DNA of 64,000 nt from Saccharina japonica (lineage: Eukaryota > Sar > Phaeophyceae > Laminariales > Laminariaceae), in assembly GCA_008828725.1 (NCBI GenBank), contig MEHQ01003624.1:187891-251890 (forward strand), given 5' to 3'. The notes under the pieces were generated by a model that saw only the letters and a program-made list of their open reading frames with translations, had not been told where the DNA came from and did not search any database. A program made the position numbers and the translations under genes. Positions 36,785-50,500 of the stretch are shown here, piece after piece (position 1 is the stretch's first letter; each line of letters begins with the position of its first letter).

Positions 36785-39700
36785 TTATCTAAGCGTCGCG
36801 AAGGACATATAGCCTTCATCGGCCGGCGCCAGCCCCTCTCCCTCGCCCCCCCTGATGGTGGGAGACGAGTCTAGAGGAGGCTCCCCCGGGAATGTGGCTC
36901 GCAGTTTGGAGCGCGGCCCGCTGCCGCCCGCCTCGAGGGGTTTGCGGTGGGCGTGGGACAGCGTTGGGGAGGGGGAGTCGAATAGCGCGGATGCGCCGGA
37001 AGCTTCTCGAGCCGTGGCCGCCGCCAGCTGGGGCCAGGTCCTCGACTTTTGTCCCACGCTGTGCTTGAGCCTGCGCGGCACAGCAGCAGTGTTGAGGTTG
37101 TTAGGGGGGGGGTATGGTATGGTATGGTATGGTGTAGTGTGGTGTGGTGTGGTGCGGTGTGGTGTGGTACGGTATGATACGGTATGGTATGGTATGGTAT
37201 GGTATTGTGTGGTGTGGTATGGTATGGTATGGTATGGTATGGTGTGGTGTGGTGTGATATGGTATGGTATGGTATGGTATGGTATGGTGTGGTGTGATAT
37301 GGTATGGTATGGTATGGTACGGTACAGGGCGGTACGCGGTACATGTCGGCGATTGTCCGGGGACCACCTTCCCCCCACAGTTCCAGCAAAACACGCAAAC
37401 CGACCGCTGAAGGTATCATAAACAGAAACAGTAATGGAAATGGTAACAGAACATAACATAAACAGCAGTGACTGGTAAGAGTGATACTATCACTGAAGTG
37501 ATAATAGTAAAAGTAAAAATGCCAGCAATTGTAACAGGAATATAATACTCCGAGCAGCTATAGCAAGAGCAGTCCTATAACACTTAACACACCCCGGACA
37601 GACAGAGCATCTACAGATAGATCATCTAGATCATCTAGAATATAAACTGCCGTTTTTAGAGGTTGTGCAGGATCTGTATAGTACAGGTCCAACCAACGAA
37701 ACATGTCCCAGATCACGCAGACTATAGGGCGCCGCCCAGCAACATGAGCTAGATCAAACATACCATACAGATCATACAGATCATACAGATCAAAGAGCAT
37801 GTCTGCCCTGAAAGGTCTACTGCTTATATATCATCAAGTGGGAATCGACGATCTGTTGATGATCTGTCCGAGCTACACAATACTTCAATGAACTACAGTA
37901 CTACCAGCTAGGTAATAACAGCAATACGAATGAACTTAAAGCAGTAATACCAGGCACCCGGTACATTGCGTACTGGTTAGTGACATATAGCAATCTCAAC
38001 AACAACAACAACAACAACTCCTCTTGGTGCTACCAGTCGTCTACATAGGGGCAGCATGCCCTCAGCAGTACAGGTAGATCATCAACTATTTGACCATGCC
38101 GTACGACTCCTTGCATTGCATTTCAACCAATGGAACTCTGACACAAAAATTCCAACCATGGCCACTTTTCACCCTCATTTTTTTCCTCTGGGATCCCTTA
38201 GAGGGGTTACAGTTTCGATAACATAAAATAAATATATACGGTTTACCAGGTACTGCTGTACGTGCCACATAAGAAGTACGTAGTGTAGCTCACCCATAGA
38301 GGAAGTACCAGATGCACACCAAGATCGTAGCCCAGAGAGTCCACCGAAGGCTGCCCCAGCTCAATTGCGCGAGGAGGAGCCAGCTCACGACGATGCCCAA
38401 GGCAGGCACCCAAGGGGAGAAAGGGCCCCGGAAAGCCTGCCGCGCCGTCAAGTTTGCACGAGGGACGATAAGAAAGAAGGAAGAAAAAAATCGTGGGGGC
38501 AAAAGGTGAAAAAAAAACATGGAAAAAAACGTGGAAAACATCGTGGAACAACTCATGGAACAAATTGTGGAACACGATCACGGAACACATCATGGAAGAA
38601 ATTATGGAAGAAAACATGGAACAAGTCACGACACAAATCATGGAACACCGACGTTTAGCCCTGCTGTCCTACTCTTGCACACGTCCGACAGATTGTGATC
38701 TAGATCATCTACATATAGATCATGATGTAGATCATCTACAGTACAGATCATGATCTAGATCATCTACAGTAGGTGCATATCATGATCTAGATCATCTACA
38801 GCACATATCGTGCTCTAGATAATCTACAGCACAGATCGTGATCTAGATCATCTACAGCACAGATCGTGATCTAGATCATCTACAGCATATATCATGATCT
38901 AGATCATCTACAGTACAGATCATGCTCTAGATCATCTACAGCTAGATCATCTACAGCACAGATGCTGTGCAGGATCTGTACACGTATATATGATAGTACC
39001 TGGAACATCTCAATCTCAGGAGACATGTGCTATATCGTGCAGAATATAAGGCTGCCACCAGGCAACACGAGCTATCGTATGTAGAGTATATCTGCCCGAA
39101 AATATCTACAGACCATTTATGTGGAAATCGATCGTCCCTCCAACGCATATGAACTGCTTCGAGCGTACGAATGAAGTGTGTTGCCCGTAAAGTCAGCTAA
39201 CAAAAAAAAAAAAACAACAAGCCCGTCGAAAAGGGGCGACAGCTCAGCGCAAAAAAAAACAGCAACGCCATACTGCTGCAACACAATACTGCAACATCAT
39301 ACTGCAATACTAAGGATGTGCCTCAGCTCAAAACCACGTGTTGATTGTTGATTTTTTTTGGTGACTACTGTAATAGCAACCACGTGATGTTGATATATCA
39401 ACTATTGATATGTTGTCGTTGGCTAGTGATCTATCAACTATTGATATTAATAAGCATGGTATAATACGTACATACGTAATCATTTTAGAAAAAAAGAAAA
39501 AGAAGCGTTTGGGGATGTAACCGAAAAAAAAAAAAAGTGTCTGCAGAGCAACCAAAAGGGGCATCTTCTTCCACACGACGAGACACACGAGCGAGCACGA
39601 GTGCATCGTCCACTCGCAGAGGCAGCACACACGGACCCACGACCTACAGTACAGACGCCATCGATGGCACCGGTGCAGGCAGCGGTGCAGGCAGCGGTGC

Positions 39701-40222
39701 AGGCAGCGGTGCTAGCAGTGGTGCAGGCAACAGTACAGGCTGTGTCGGCAGCGGTGCGGGCGGTGCTAGCAGGCGGTGCTGGCAGTGAGGTACAGGCGGT
39801 GTCGGCAGTGGTGCAGGCAGCGGTTCCGAAAGTGCTGGCAGTGGTGCTGGCGGTGGTAGGCAGGCAGCGGTGTAGGCGGTGCTAGCAGGCGGTGCTGGCA
39901 GTAGTGCAGGCAGTGGTGTAGGTGGTGCTAGCAGGGGGTGCTAGCGGACGATGCAGGCAGTGGTGCAGGTAGCCGGTGTAGGCGGTGCTAGCAGGCGATG
40001 CTAGCAGGCGGTGCTAGCAAGCGGTGTAGGCAGCGGTGCAGACAGCGGTGCAGGAAGCGGTGCAGGCAGGGGCGCAGGCAGCTGTTCAGGCAGCTGTTCA
40101 GGCAGCAATACAGCCAGCAATGCAGGCAGCAATGCAGACAGCAATGCAGGCGGCGCAAGCGTCGGCAATGTAACGGACGATGGCGATTCCGCCTCGAGCA
40201 CCACCACCACCACCAGAAGCAG

Positions 40223-40257
<35 letters not shown>

Positions 40258-42986
40258 GCAACAGCAGCAGCAGCGGCAACAGCAGCAGCAGTTACCAGTC
40301 GCCACAGAAGAAGGCGACGATGACGACGAAGACGGAAGCGATAGCCAGGTGTCCTCGCTGTGGGGTCAGGCGGTGCACCACCCTATATAAATATATAAGC
40401 ATGGGAGGTGGTCTCTCCCGACGTTCAAGGAGTCGAAGGTTTTGGATTTGTTTTTGCAGGGCGGGGACCCAGACTAACGAATTGGAGGCAGAAGAGCGAA
40501 CCGAGGCCCCATTCGCGTAGCTGGCGCCGGAAATCTGCGAAACAAACGGTTGATAAAACCACATAGAAAAATAAATAAAATAAAAAACAGGAGGAAATTA
40601 AATCACATCGTCGTGTATTAATAATAGTTGATCGTGGTGATTTTAATCAACTAAAGGCATGATTTAAAGCAACCCGGTTTGGATATAACTTACCAAATAC
40701 AATCAACAACGAACCCCCCCCCCCCCCAAAACGGAGAGGATGCACAGCCTTATCTATACAATGACATACTGCTGCAACAAACACACTGCCATACCTTCCA
40801 TACATAGGAAATAGGACCAAACATCCCATTACGGGGGAGCATAGTAAACACTAGTATTGTTGAGTAAAAGTAGGGAAATATACAAGTTTATGCGTGTACC
40901 GTACCGTAGGTTCCATTTACTATAAGATCCCCCGTAAAACTAACACCGATACAAGCAAATGTTAACGACATTGCCATTTTACGCAATGTTAACAACATTA
41001 CCATTTTACGCAATGTTAATAACATCAACATTTTACGCAATCTTAATAGCATTACCATTTTACGCGATGTTAACAACACTGCCACTTTACGCAATGTTAA
41101 TAACATACCAGGTACCATTTTACGCAATGTAAACAAAATTAACATTTTACGCAATGTTAGTAACATTACCATCAACAGTTTACCTCAGGACCGCCGAGAG
41201 GGCACGGCAGCTCGGGGCACCACACCGACACACCCAGGATCACCAACCCCGCCGCCAGAAACACGAGGGCCGCCGCCGTCGCCGCCGTCGCCTCGCCCGC
41301 CTCCGCCGCAGCCGTGCTCTCCACAGCCCCAGCCTCACTAGACGCCAGCCTCACCAGCAAGCCAGCGACGAGGCAGAGGCCGTTGAAGAGGAGGACCAGG
41401 GGACGGCAGGGCCCCGGCAAGATTGGGTCGAGGTTAGACCTGCCAATGAAAGGGGGGGAGTTGCGGGGTGGCGTCCGTGAGAGAAAGGATAGGGGGGAGG
41501 GGGGATGGGATGAGGTGAAGCGGCATGGGCGGGGGTAGCATTTTACGCAATGTTAACAACATTACCATTTTACGCAATGGTAACAACATTACGGGGGTTG
41601 CTTCCACATCTACTTATCCCCATAATCTATATAGTCCGGGGTCATACATAATATCGTAACAACATCCTATTAATAACGTACGCTCGTACCTCCTGATGAC
41701 GATCGCGCACGAGTTGGTGATGGCGAAGCACAGCAACACCCCGGCCGAGATGAAGTCATCGAGGGCAGCAAACGGTGCCACTCCTGCTATGATCACCATC
41801 ACCGCCCCCGAGATCAAGGTCGACGACCTCAGCACCCCCTGCTCGTCCGTCATCGCCAAAGACTTCGGCAGCAGCCCGTCGGTCGCCAGGACAAACAGCA
41901 GCCGCGGTTGCACCTATATAAGGAGGGGAGGGGGGGGGGGGGGGGGGGAAAAAAGNNNNNNNNNNNNNNNNNNNNNNNNNNNNNNNNNNNNNNNNNNNNN
42001 NNNNNNNNNNNNNNGGGGGGGGGGTACAATAACTGTCAGAACGTAATATTGAGTGAAAGATTGCGCATAAGTTACATTTCAAGCTTTTGTAAGGTACATG
42101 TTGATGTTTTGTGAAGTACGTTTCACCTTGCAAGGTACTTTTGGATGTTTTTGTACAGCACGTTTGGGATATTTTGTCAGAGATATTTTGTAGCCATCTA
42201 AATGCACATATAGTTACGATCAGACTGGTACCTAGTACTATTTTCAGTACTATTGCCAGGTACAACACGGCCTAAGCCGCGTATCGAAGGTTGGTTGTTG
42301 CAGTATGACATTGCTACAGTTGAAAGTCGGCACGACTTAAGTCACCAACTAGTTACTAGTCGGACTACTAGTTACGAATAGTCGTTTCCCGGAGGTGCCG
42401 ACTATCCGACTTGCTGGGGTTCCGTACTTGTGGGAAGTCTTTTTTTGAATGCGGAATACATTTTTTCCTTTTTTGAGCGGCGCCCCCTGGATCGGGAAGG
42501 GCTGATTTCGCTCGCTTCGCTCCCCTGACTCAAGGCGGCAAGAGTCGGCTCCATCGCCATCAGCTGGCGGCTTCTAAAGCCAATTAGTTAGCCAACGGTT
42601 CCTACCGATTTGTTAATACAGCCAGTAGTGGTCCCTATATAGCGCCGGTATGTGCCAGCGGAAAAAACCGGCGCTATAGCGGCAACCGGCGCTACTCCGG
42701 ATTGGGGAATATATAGGTTTTAGTATGGAAACGGAAAACTATGCCAAGCGATTTTACCGGCGCTCCGTATACCGGGCAACCGGCGCTATAAAGGGACCAC
42801 AACGGCGCTATAGAGGGACCACTACTGCTGTATATATGTATGGTATTTCAGTATATATTGCAGTATACCAGGTATAAAAGATGTTGCGGTACGTAGAGTG
42901 TAACACGTATATATTGTGTTGTCATTTATGTTGTTGTTAGTACCAGTAGTCGTTATTAGCAGCTTAGCTTCGAGAGCGGGCGAGGG

Positions 42987-43017
<31 letters not shown>

Positions 43018-44268
43018 CGACTCAAGCAGCAAGCAACGACCACATCCTGCCAGGGTCATATTGCACCACAAACGCCAAACGAGGGGACAAGCGGCACATC
43101 AAGCAACAGCCAACCTTTTTGCAACCAATGTCTTCCTCACCCCCACCCACCCCCCCTTTCTCACGAAACACCAAAATTCAAAAGCATTCCTAAAAAAAAC
43201 AGCTCTCACCAGGAACGAAGCGAGGACAACTACAGGCAGAGACACCAGCTCCCCGATAGCGACGAGCTGCCGCAAGATGCATCGCCAAGTGGACGTAACG
43301 GGAGGGAGGGAGGGAGGGAGGCAGAAAGGGCATGTATCAGGCCTCGGTCGCCACGATTGTTGGCATTTTCCACCGGGCGGAGGGTGTACTCGATATTCAT
43401 GCATGGCCGTAGTCGTATGACTATTGACCCTAGCATCCCTACAATGCCGGAACGGAGCACATTAGATTTTCACAAGTATAAAAGGAAGCTTCCTCCTCCT
43501 TCCCCCCCGCCTCCGTCCTCCCCCTCGCCTGGGAAGCCATCCCCCACCCCCTCGCATCGAACGCCACCACAAACGACGAAACACAAGTAAAAAACAGAGC
43601 TCCCTCCTCCTCCTCCTCCTCGCCTGGGAAGCCATCCCCCACCCCCTCGCATCGAACGCCAACACAAACACGAAACAAAAACAAAAGATGACTCCCTTTA
43701 CCTCCTCCTCCTCTTCTTCCTCGCGTGGGAAGCCATCCCCCACCCCCTTGCATCGAATGTCAACAACGAACGACGAAACACAAGTAAAAAATAGAGCTCC
43801 CTCCTCCTCCTCCACTCGGCCCCCCCCCCCCCCCCCCCTGCCTGCTCGCTCTCTTCGCCTGAAGTCATCCCCACGTTATCGCCCATTGTCATCAAACGCG
43901 AACTACGACAAAAAAAAAATCATCCTCCTTCTCTTCCTCCTCACCTGGGAAGCCATCCCCCACTCCCTTGCATCGAACGCCAACTACAAACAAAAAAGAG
44001 AACTCCCTTTTTCCTCCTCCTCCTTCTCCTCTTCCTCCTCACCTGGGAAGCCACCCCCCACCCCCTGGCGTCGAACGCCAACACAAACGATGAGCCGGCC
44101 AGAGAGCCGTCGGCGGGCACCATCCCAGCCAGCGCCAAGGCGGACAGGACGTACGTAACGCCAACAATGGCAAGCGTGTAGGCGATGGACAGGGGCACGT
44201 CCCTGCGCGGGTTGATCGACTCCCCCGCCAGGGCGCAAACCTGAAAAAAAAAGAAAAAAAAAAGAGGT

Positions 44269-44309
<41 letters not shown>

Positions 44310-44525
44310 GTACTCATTTGTTGCTTGCCTGAGTCATTAGACCATTGACCGCGCACCACTTTCGGGACGGAGCACAGCAGTTCCGACTCCTATGTACTAT
44401 TAATAAGAGAGACACCTTCGAAATTTTGGGGGTTTATTATGTTTTTTTTTCCATGCCTTACACAACTTGATATTTGTTCACCTTGTCCCCTTCCTATTTC
44501 GACTTTTGTGGCCACCAGGCGCGGG

Positions 44526-44583
<58 letters not shown>

Positions 44584-47500
44584 CGTACTGCTGTACACGG
44601 GCACAGAATAGTAGCGGTCCCTGGTCCCTCGAAGTGCCGGTTGTCCGCTATATTTACAAAATGTGAAAACAACAGCTGTGAGATCGAAGATTTCGTCGAA
44701 ACTCATCGCTATATATGTTTTTATATGTGGCTGTGGAATCGCTTGGCACAGATGCGACTAGGTAGTGTGGCAGTGTGCGGAGCATAATAGTGCCGGTTGC
44801 CGCTACGTATATTGCCGGTATTGTTGGCTGGCTGCATATAATACCGGCACTATCTAGGGACCATTAACCGGCACTATCTAGGGACCACTACTGACTGCTG
44901 TACACGAGCACATATGATATACATACCTTACCTCATCATACCCCAAGTAGCCGAAGAAAATAGGCTGGCGCATACAATACCGGTACTATAGAGGGACCAC
45001 TACTGACTGCTGTACACGAGCACATATGATATACATACATACCTCATCATACCCCAAGTAGCCGAAGAAAATAGGCTGGCGCATACAATACCGGCACTAT
45101 AGAGGGACCACTACTGACTGCTGTACACGAGCACATATGATATACATACCTTACCTCATCATACCCCAAAAGTAGCCGAAGAAAATAGGCTGGCGCATAC
45201 AATACCGGTACTATAGAGTAGCCACTACTGACTGCTGTACACGAGCACATATGATATACATACATACCTCATCATACCCCAAAAGTAGCCGAAGAAAATA
45301 GGCTGGCGCATATAATACCGGCACTATCTAGGGACCACTACTGACTGCTGTACACGAGCACATATGATATACATACATACCTCATCATACCCCAAAAGTA
45401 GCCGAAGAAAATAGGCTGGCGCATACAATACCGGTACTATAGAGGGACCACTACTGACTGCTGTACACGAGCACATATGGTATACATACATACCTCATCA
45501 TACCCCAAGTAGCCGAAGAACGCCGCCGCCGAACCCCTGACGATGCCGGAAGTCCCCATGGGCGCGAAGGGCACCAAGTTATCGCCTTGGAAAAGCGCCA
45601 AGCCCGCGATTATGATGAACGCGCACACAGCCATCTTTAACACAAAAATTGAAGTTTTCGCGCAAATATTGCGGTTTTCGCGCAAAATTTGCGTTTTTTG
45701 CGGGGGGGGGGAAAAAAAACGTTTTTTGCGTAAAAGTTTGGGGTTTTCGTGCGAAAAAAGCGTTTTATTGGATAAAAGAAACGGACACAGGAGAGCGGAG
45801 AAGGGAGGGAGGGAGAGGGGGGAGGGCGGGGGGGGCAGGGTTTAGTTTGGTGACCGTCGTCGGGTGTGGTGGCTACCATGAGAACATCGTACGTACCTGG
45901 TTCCGGTAAAATATACCAAAAAGTACGTAAATATAATAACCGCTTGGGTGTTCATGTTAATGTCCTTTCGCCGTGAGAACATCATATTATTGTACCTGGT
46001 AAAATCTACCACTTTGTCCGAAAATATAAGGAATAGTTGAGTATTCGCATAAATAGCTAAACACTCCTGATATTTACGGACGGACTACTCTATCCTTAAG
46101 TATCAGGTCCGCTTGGGTATCCATAAAAACAAATTATTAATAACAGCCCTGAATAATTTGTTGGTATCGAGGATGTGTCTGTAGATGATCTATCTGTTAA
46201 TCTATCTGTCGATGCTGTATCTGTCGATGAACTATCTGTCGATGATCCATCTGTAGATGATCAATCTGTACATGATATATCTGACGATGGCCTATCTGTC
46301 GATGATATATCCGTCGATGATCTATCTGTGTCGATATACATCTGTCCATAATCTATATTATATGTCCATGATCTACCTGTCAATGATCTACCTGTCGATG
46401 ATCAATCTGTCGATTATCTATCTGCCGATGATCTACATCTGCCGATGATCTATCTGTCAATTATCTATCTGCCGATGATCTATCTGCCCAAATCGTGTGC
46501 AACTATTCCCAACGCTGCCCCCATGCCTCTCTACGTAGCTCTCCATCTCTCCATCTCTCTCGATCTCTCTCTATCTCTAGTTCTCTCTCTCTCTCTCTCT
46601 CTCCCAATCACCTCTCTTCGTTCCGAGCAATACACTTATGAAATACCTTCAGGGCCGTGAGCACGGTGGTGATGCGCTTGCCGACAGTCACCCCCCTCAA
46701 AAGGATGAAAACGCACACCGCCTGCAGAATCGCCGCCAGCGGGCTGATGCCCATCCCGGGAAACGGATCGAGAACCACCATCCAAAACCGGCGCATGCCC
46801 GAGTCGCTCCCCATCATCACCCACTCCAAGATTTTGTCGGCCCACACACGAGCCACGGCAGCGCCCGACACGCCAAACTGGTTCATTTTGGGCAGTTGAG
46901 GGTGGAGGGGGGAGGGGGGTTATAGGAGGAGTCGGGTAAGGGTGGGTGCAATAAGGAGGGAAGGGGGAGGGGGGGGGGGCGGGTCAGTAGCCATGGCAGT
47001 CGGTTGAGGCGTTAGGGGGCATAAGGATGGGAAAGTGCTAGCGGGGGGGCGGATTATCAGGATGTTCGGGTTAGTCTGGCGCGAAGTTGAAAATATAGGA
47101 TGCGGAAGGGAGTGGCTGGGCGTGGGGGGTGGTCGGGGGGGTGTACTCATGTTGCTGCCACGGCCGTAGTCATATGACCATTAGACCTCGCCATTCTCCC
47201 TACAGATCGCCGGGACGGAGCCGCTTGGCGTTTTTACACCACACCAGGGCAGAACATGCTTGCACCAAGCTCTGCGTCAAACTGCCATGAGGTATTGGGC
47301 GGTAGTCGCTATGAGCGCTAGCTGCATCCTGCTAAGAACCGCCTTCTGAGGCGGACTTGATTTGGACGACAGCTTCAATGAGTTTAATTAATTTCTGGTG
47401 TGCCCATACTTCTCGGAGACAGCAATGGGTTTTTACTATGAAGCTGCCTCACTGGACTGGCGCTTACCATTATTAACACTACACCGTGATACGTCACCAT

Positions 47501-50500
47501 CCCCTTGTGCGCGACAAAGGTTCTCCATTCCGCACAAATGATCTACTTCGACGCTCAGCTGTGGACCGCCAAAAAAAATAACAAAAAAAAACGGCACCCT
47601 GGTTGTCTCTCACGCAGCGAGTGGGTTGTTTTTACAGCGTCGGTTGCCAACGACGCCAACCCACCTATAATAGTATATTCATATTTTATATGTACGAGGG
47701 GGGGTACTCATTTGTTGCTTGCCTTATTAATAGTAATTTGGCCATTGACCACGCACCCCTTTCGAGACGGAGGGGAGGGTTATGGGAGGAGTCGGGCGAG
47801 GGTGATGCACGCTAATGAGCAACCCCCCCCCCATCTTCCCGTCAACTCTTTTAATCTGCCATTAATTGAAAGTGTTTTCAGTTCACAAGGGGACTGCAGT
47901 CCTAATCCTGCCTAACGGGGCTTAAGACGCCACAGCACCCCCCGTCCCTACCCTCCCCACCCCCCACCCCCGACCCCGCCCTTTCATGTCACTGTAGCGG
48001 TGTGTTATCATAACATCATATAATGTCATAACATCATAATATCACAACATATTATAATAAAATCACAACATCATAACACCATAACATCGTAACATCATAA
48101 TGTCATAATATCATAGCATAATAACATCATGACATCATAACATGATAACATAACAACATAATAACATAATACCCTAATACCCTAATAACGTCATAACATA
48201 ATAACGTAATAACATAACATACTGGTAATAACATAATAACATAATAACATAACAACATAATAACATAATAACATACTAACACCATACCATCAAAACATAA
48301 TAACATAATAACACCACAACATCATAACACCATAACATAATAACGTAACAATTGCCAGCCTACGTACCTCCAGAGTGAGGCACCAGGCGGTGATGGTCGC
48401 GGGCAGCTCCCCCAGGGCCACGAAGGCGTAGGCGTAGGCACCCCCCTCCGATGGAATGATCGACGACAGCTCGGCGTACGACAGCCCGCTAAAAATGCAC
48501 CCGATCCCGGCCAGTATCCAGCTCACGATACCCGCGGGCCCGGCATCTGCACATATATGATGTAGGTACGTCACATATCAGCAGGTGCAAAGATAAATGT
48601 TAATTTTTTTACCAGTATTCCGTAACGACAAAAAAGCAGGGTTCTTTACGGTGCGGTTTTTCCTATCGGTTCGGTGCGGTTCGGTGCGGTTAACCGCACC
48701 GAACCGCACCGTAGGATGTTTGCCCTCTTGAAAACCGCACCGCACCGCACCGTAGGTTTTGCGATTTCGGAAAACCGCACCGAACCGCACCGTAGGAAAC
48801 AAAATATAACCGCACCGCACCGTAGGGCTCACGACATCTGGAAACCGCACCGAACCGCACCGTAGCATTACCGATTCCTGAAAACCGCACCGAACCGCAC
48901 CGTAGGATACATGAAAAAACCGAACCGCACCGTAGGATTTTCAAAATCTGAAAACCGCACCGAACCGCACCGTAAGATTCCCGATTTCTGAAAACCGCAC
49001 CGAACCGCACCGTAGGATTCCTGATTTCTGAAAACCGCACCAAACCGCACCGTAGGATACATGAAAAAACCGAACCGCACCGTTGCATTCACGATTTCTG
49101 AAAACCGCACCGAATCGCACCGTAGGATTCCTGATTTCTGAAAACCGCACCGAACCGCACCGGAGGATGCATAAAAAAACCGAACCGCACCGTAGGATTT
49201 ACAATATCGGATAACCGCACCGAACCGCACCGTAGGATGCATAAAAAAACCGAACCGCACCGTAGGATTTACAATATCGGATAACCGCACCGAACCGCAC
49301 CGTAGGATGCATAAAAAAACCGAACCGCACCGTAGGATTTACAATATCGGATAACCGCACCGAACCGCACCGTAGGATGCATAAAAAAACCGAACCGCAC
49401 CGTAGGATTTTTTCCCTCTTGAAAACCGCACCGCACCGCACCGTAGGTTTTGCGATTTCGGAAAACCGCACCGAACCGCACCGTAGGAAACAAAATATAA
49501 CCGAACCGCACCGTAGGGCTCACGACCTCAGAAAACCGCACCGAACCGCACCGTAGGATGCATAAAAAAACCGAACCGAACCGTATGATTTTCAAAATCT
49601 GAAAACCGCACCGAACCGCACCGTAAGATTCCCGATTTCTGAAAATCGCACCGAACCGCACCGTAGGATTCCTGATTTCTGAAAACCGCACCGAACCGCA
49701 CCGTAGGATGAATGAAAAAACCGAACCGCACCGTTGCATTTACGATTTCTGAAAACCGCACCGAACCGCACCGTAGGATTCCTGGTTTCTGGAAACCGCA
49801 CCAAACCGCACCGTAGGATGCATGAAAAAACCGAACCGCACCGTAGGATTTACAATATCGGATAACCGCACCGAACCGCACCGTACTATTTCTGCTTTCT
49901 AAAAACCGCACCGAACCGGACCGTAAGATTTTCGAAAAAAAAAAACCGCACCATGCACGGACGGTTAACCGTAAAGAACCCTGCAAAAAAGGCAGGGTGT
50001 ACGAAAAAAAAAGAGGCGGTTTGAGCGTTGGTCGAGAGGGGACTACACTGTTATAATCACTCTGTCCCGAAAAAAAATATAAGCACCTTTTTTCCGGAAT
50101 ATTAATGTGTAAAAGGTGCTAATGTTTCGGGACAGAGTGGTAACAATTATCATATATATATATAATGTATAGGGAAATAACCAAAAACGGGTACACCCGC
50201 GCCGGTTTGAGTCAAAAACGGGTACATCATGGAATCGAGTCAAAACACCACACCCCACGAGCCATCACGGGATAGATTGGCCAAAACCAAAAAACCACAC
50301 CATGCCCGTTTCTGAGGGGTAGTGATAACCAGGCACACTTACTTGTCGGCGCCTAACTATACACTTAGACGTGTCCGGATTATGTTTGGAGGGTTCAGGT
50401 CCGGGTGGGGTCGGGAGCAGGGTCAGGGGTGTTTAGATGCAGGGGGTTCTGGCGGCAAGCATGCGTGTTTTACTTGGTCTCAGCGTGTACCTGAAATACA

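Noticed and set aside
38286-38294. Transporter ending at the TGA right after WYFLYG
   Set aside because: The TGA is part of a good GTGAGC donor, and splicing to 37070 in phase gives the family-typical YGLKHS; the stop is used only if the intron is retained.
38690-38960. Regularly spaced ATCATGATCTAGATCATCTA repeats resembling a CRISPR array
   Set aside because: Spacers are short, themselves variants of the repeat, and the array lies inside a dispersed element with other copies; no cas-like gene and the DNA is eukaryotic.
39998-40390. Arg/Gln-rich or Gly/Ser-rich frames
   Set aside because: Driven by the GGTGCAGGCAGC minisatellite and CAG tract inside a transporter intron.
43947-44198. Extra coding exons from the FDARGWG-like copies downstream of exon 6
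   Set aside because: They lack acceptors and several have lost the donor; the transporter motif order is complete without them.
48578-49986. Long minus-strand frames rich in repeated RCGSVRFSE / TVRFGAV phrases
   Set aside because: They are readings of the 40-bp minisatellite in several frames; several overlap and none links by splicing.
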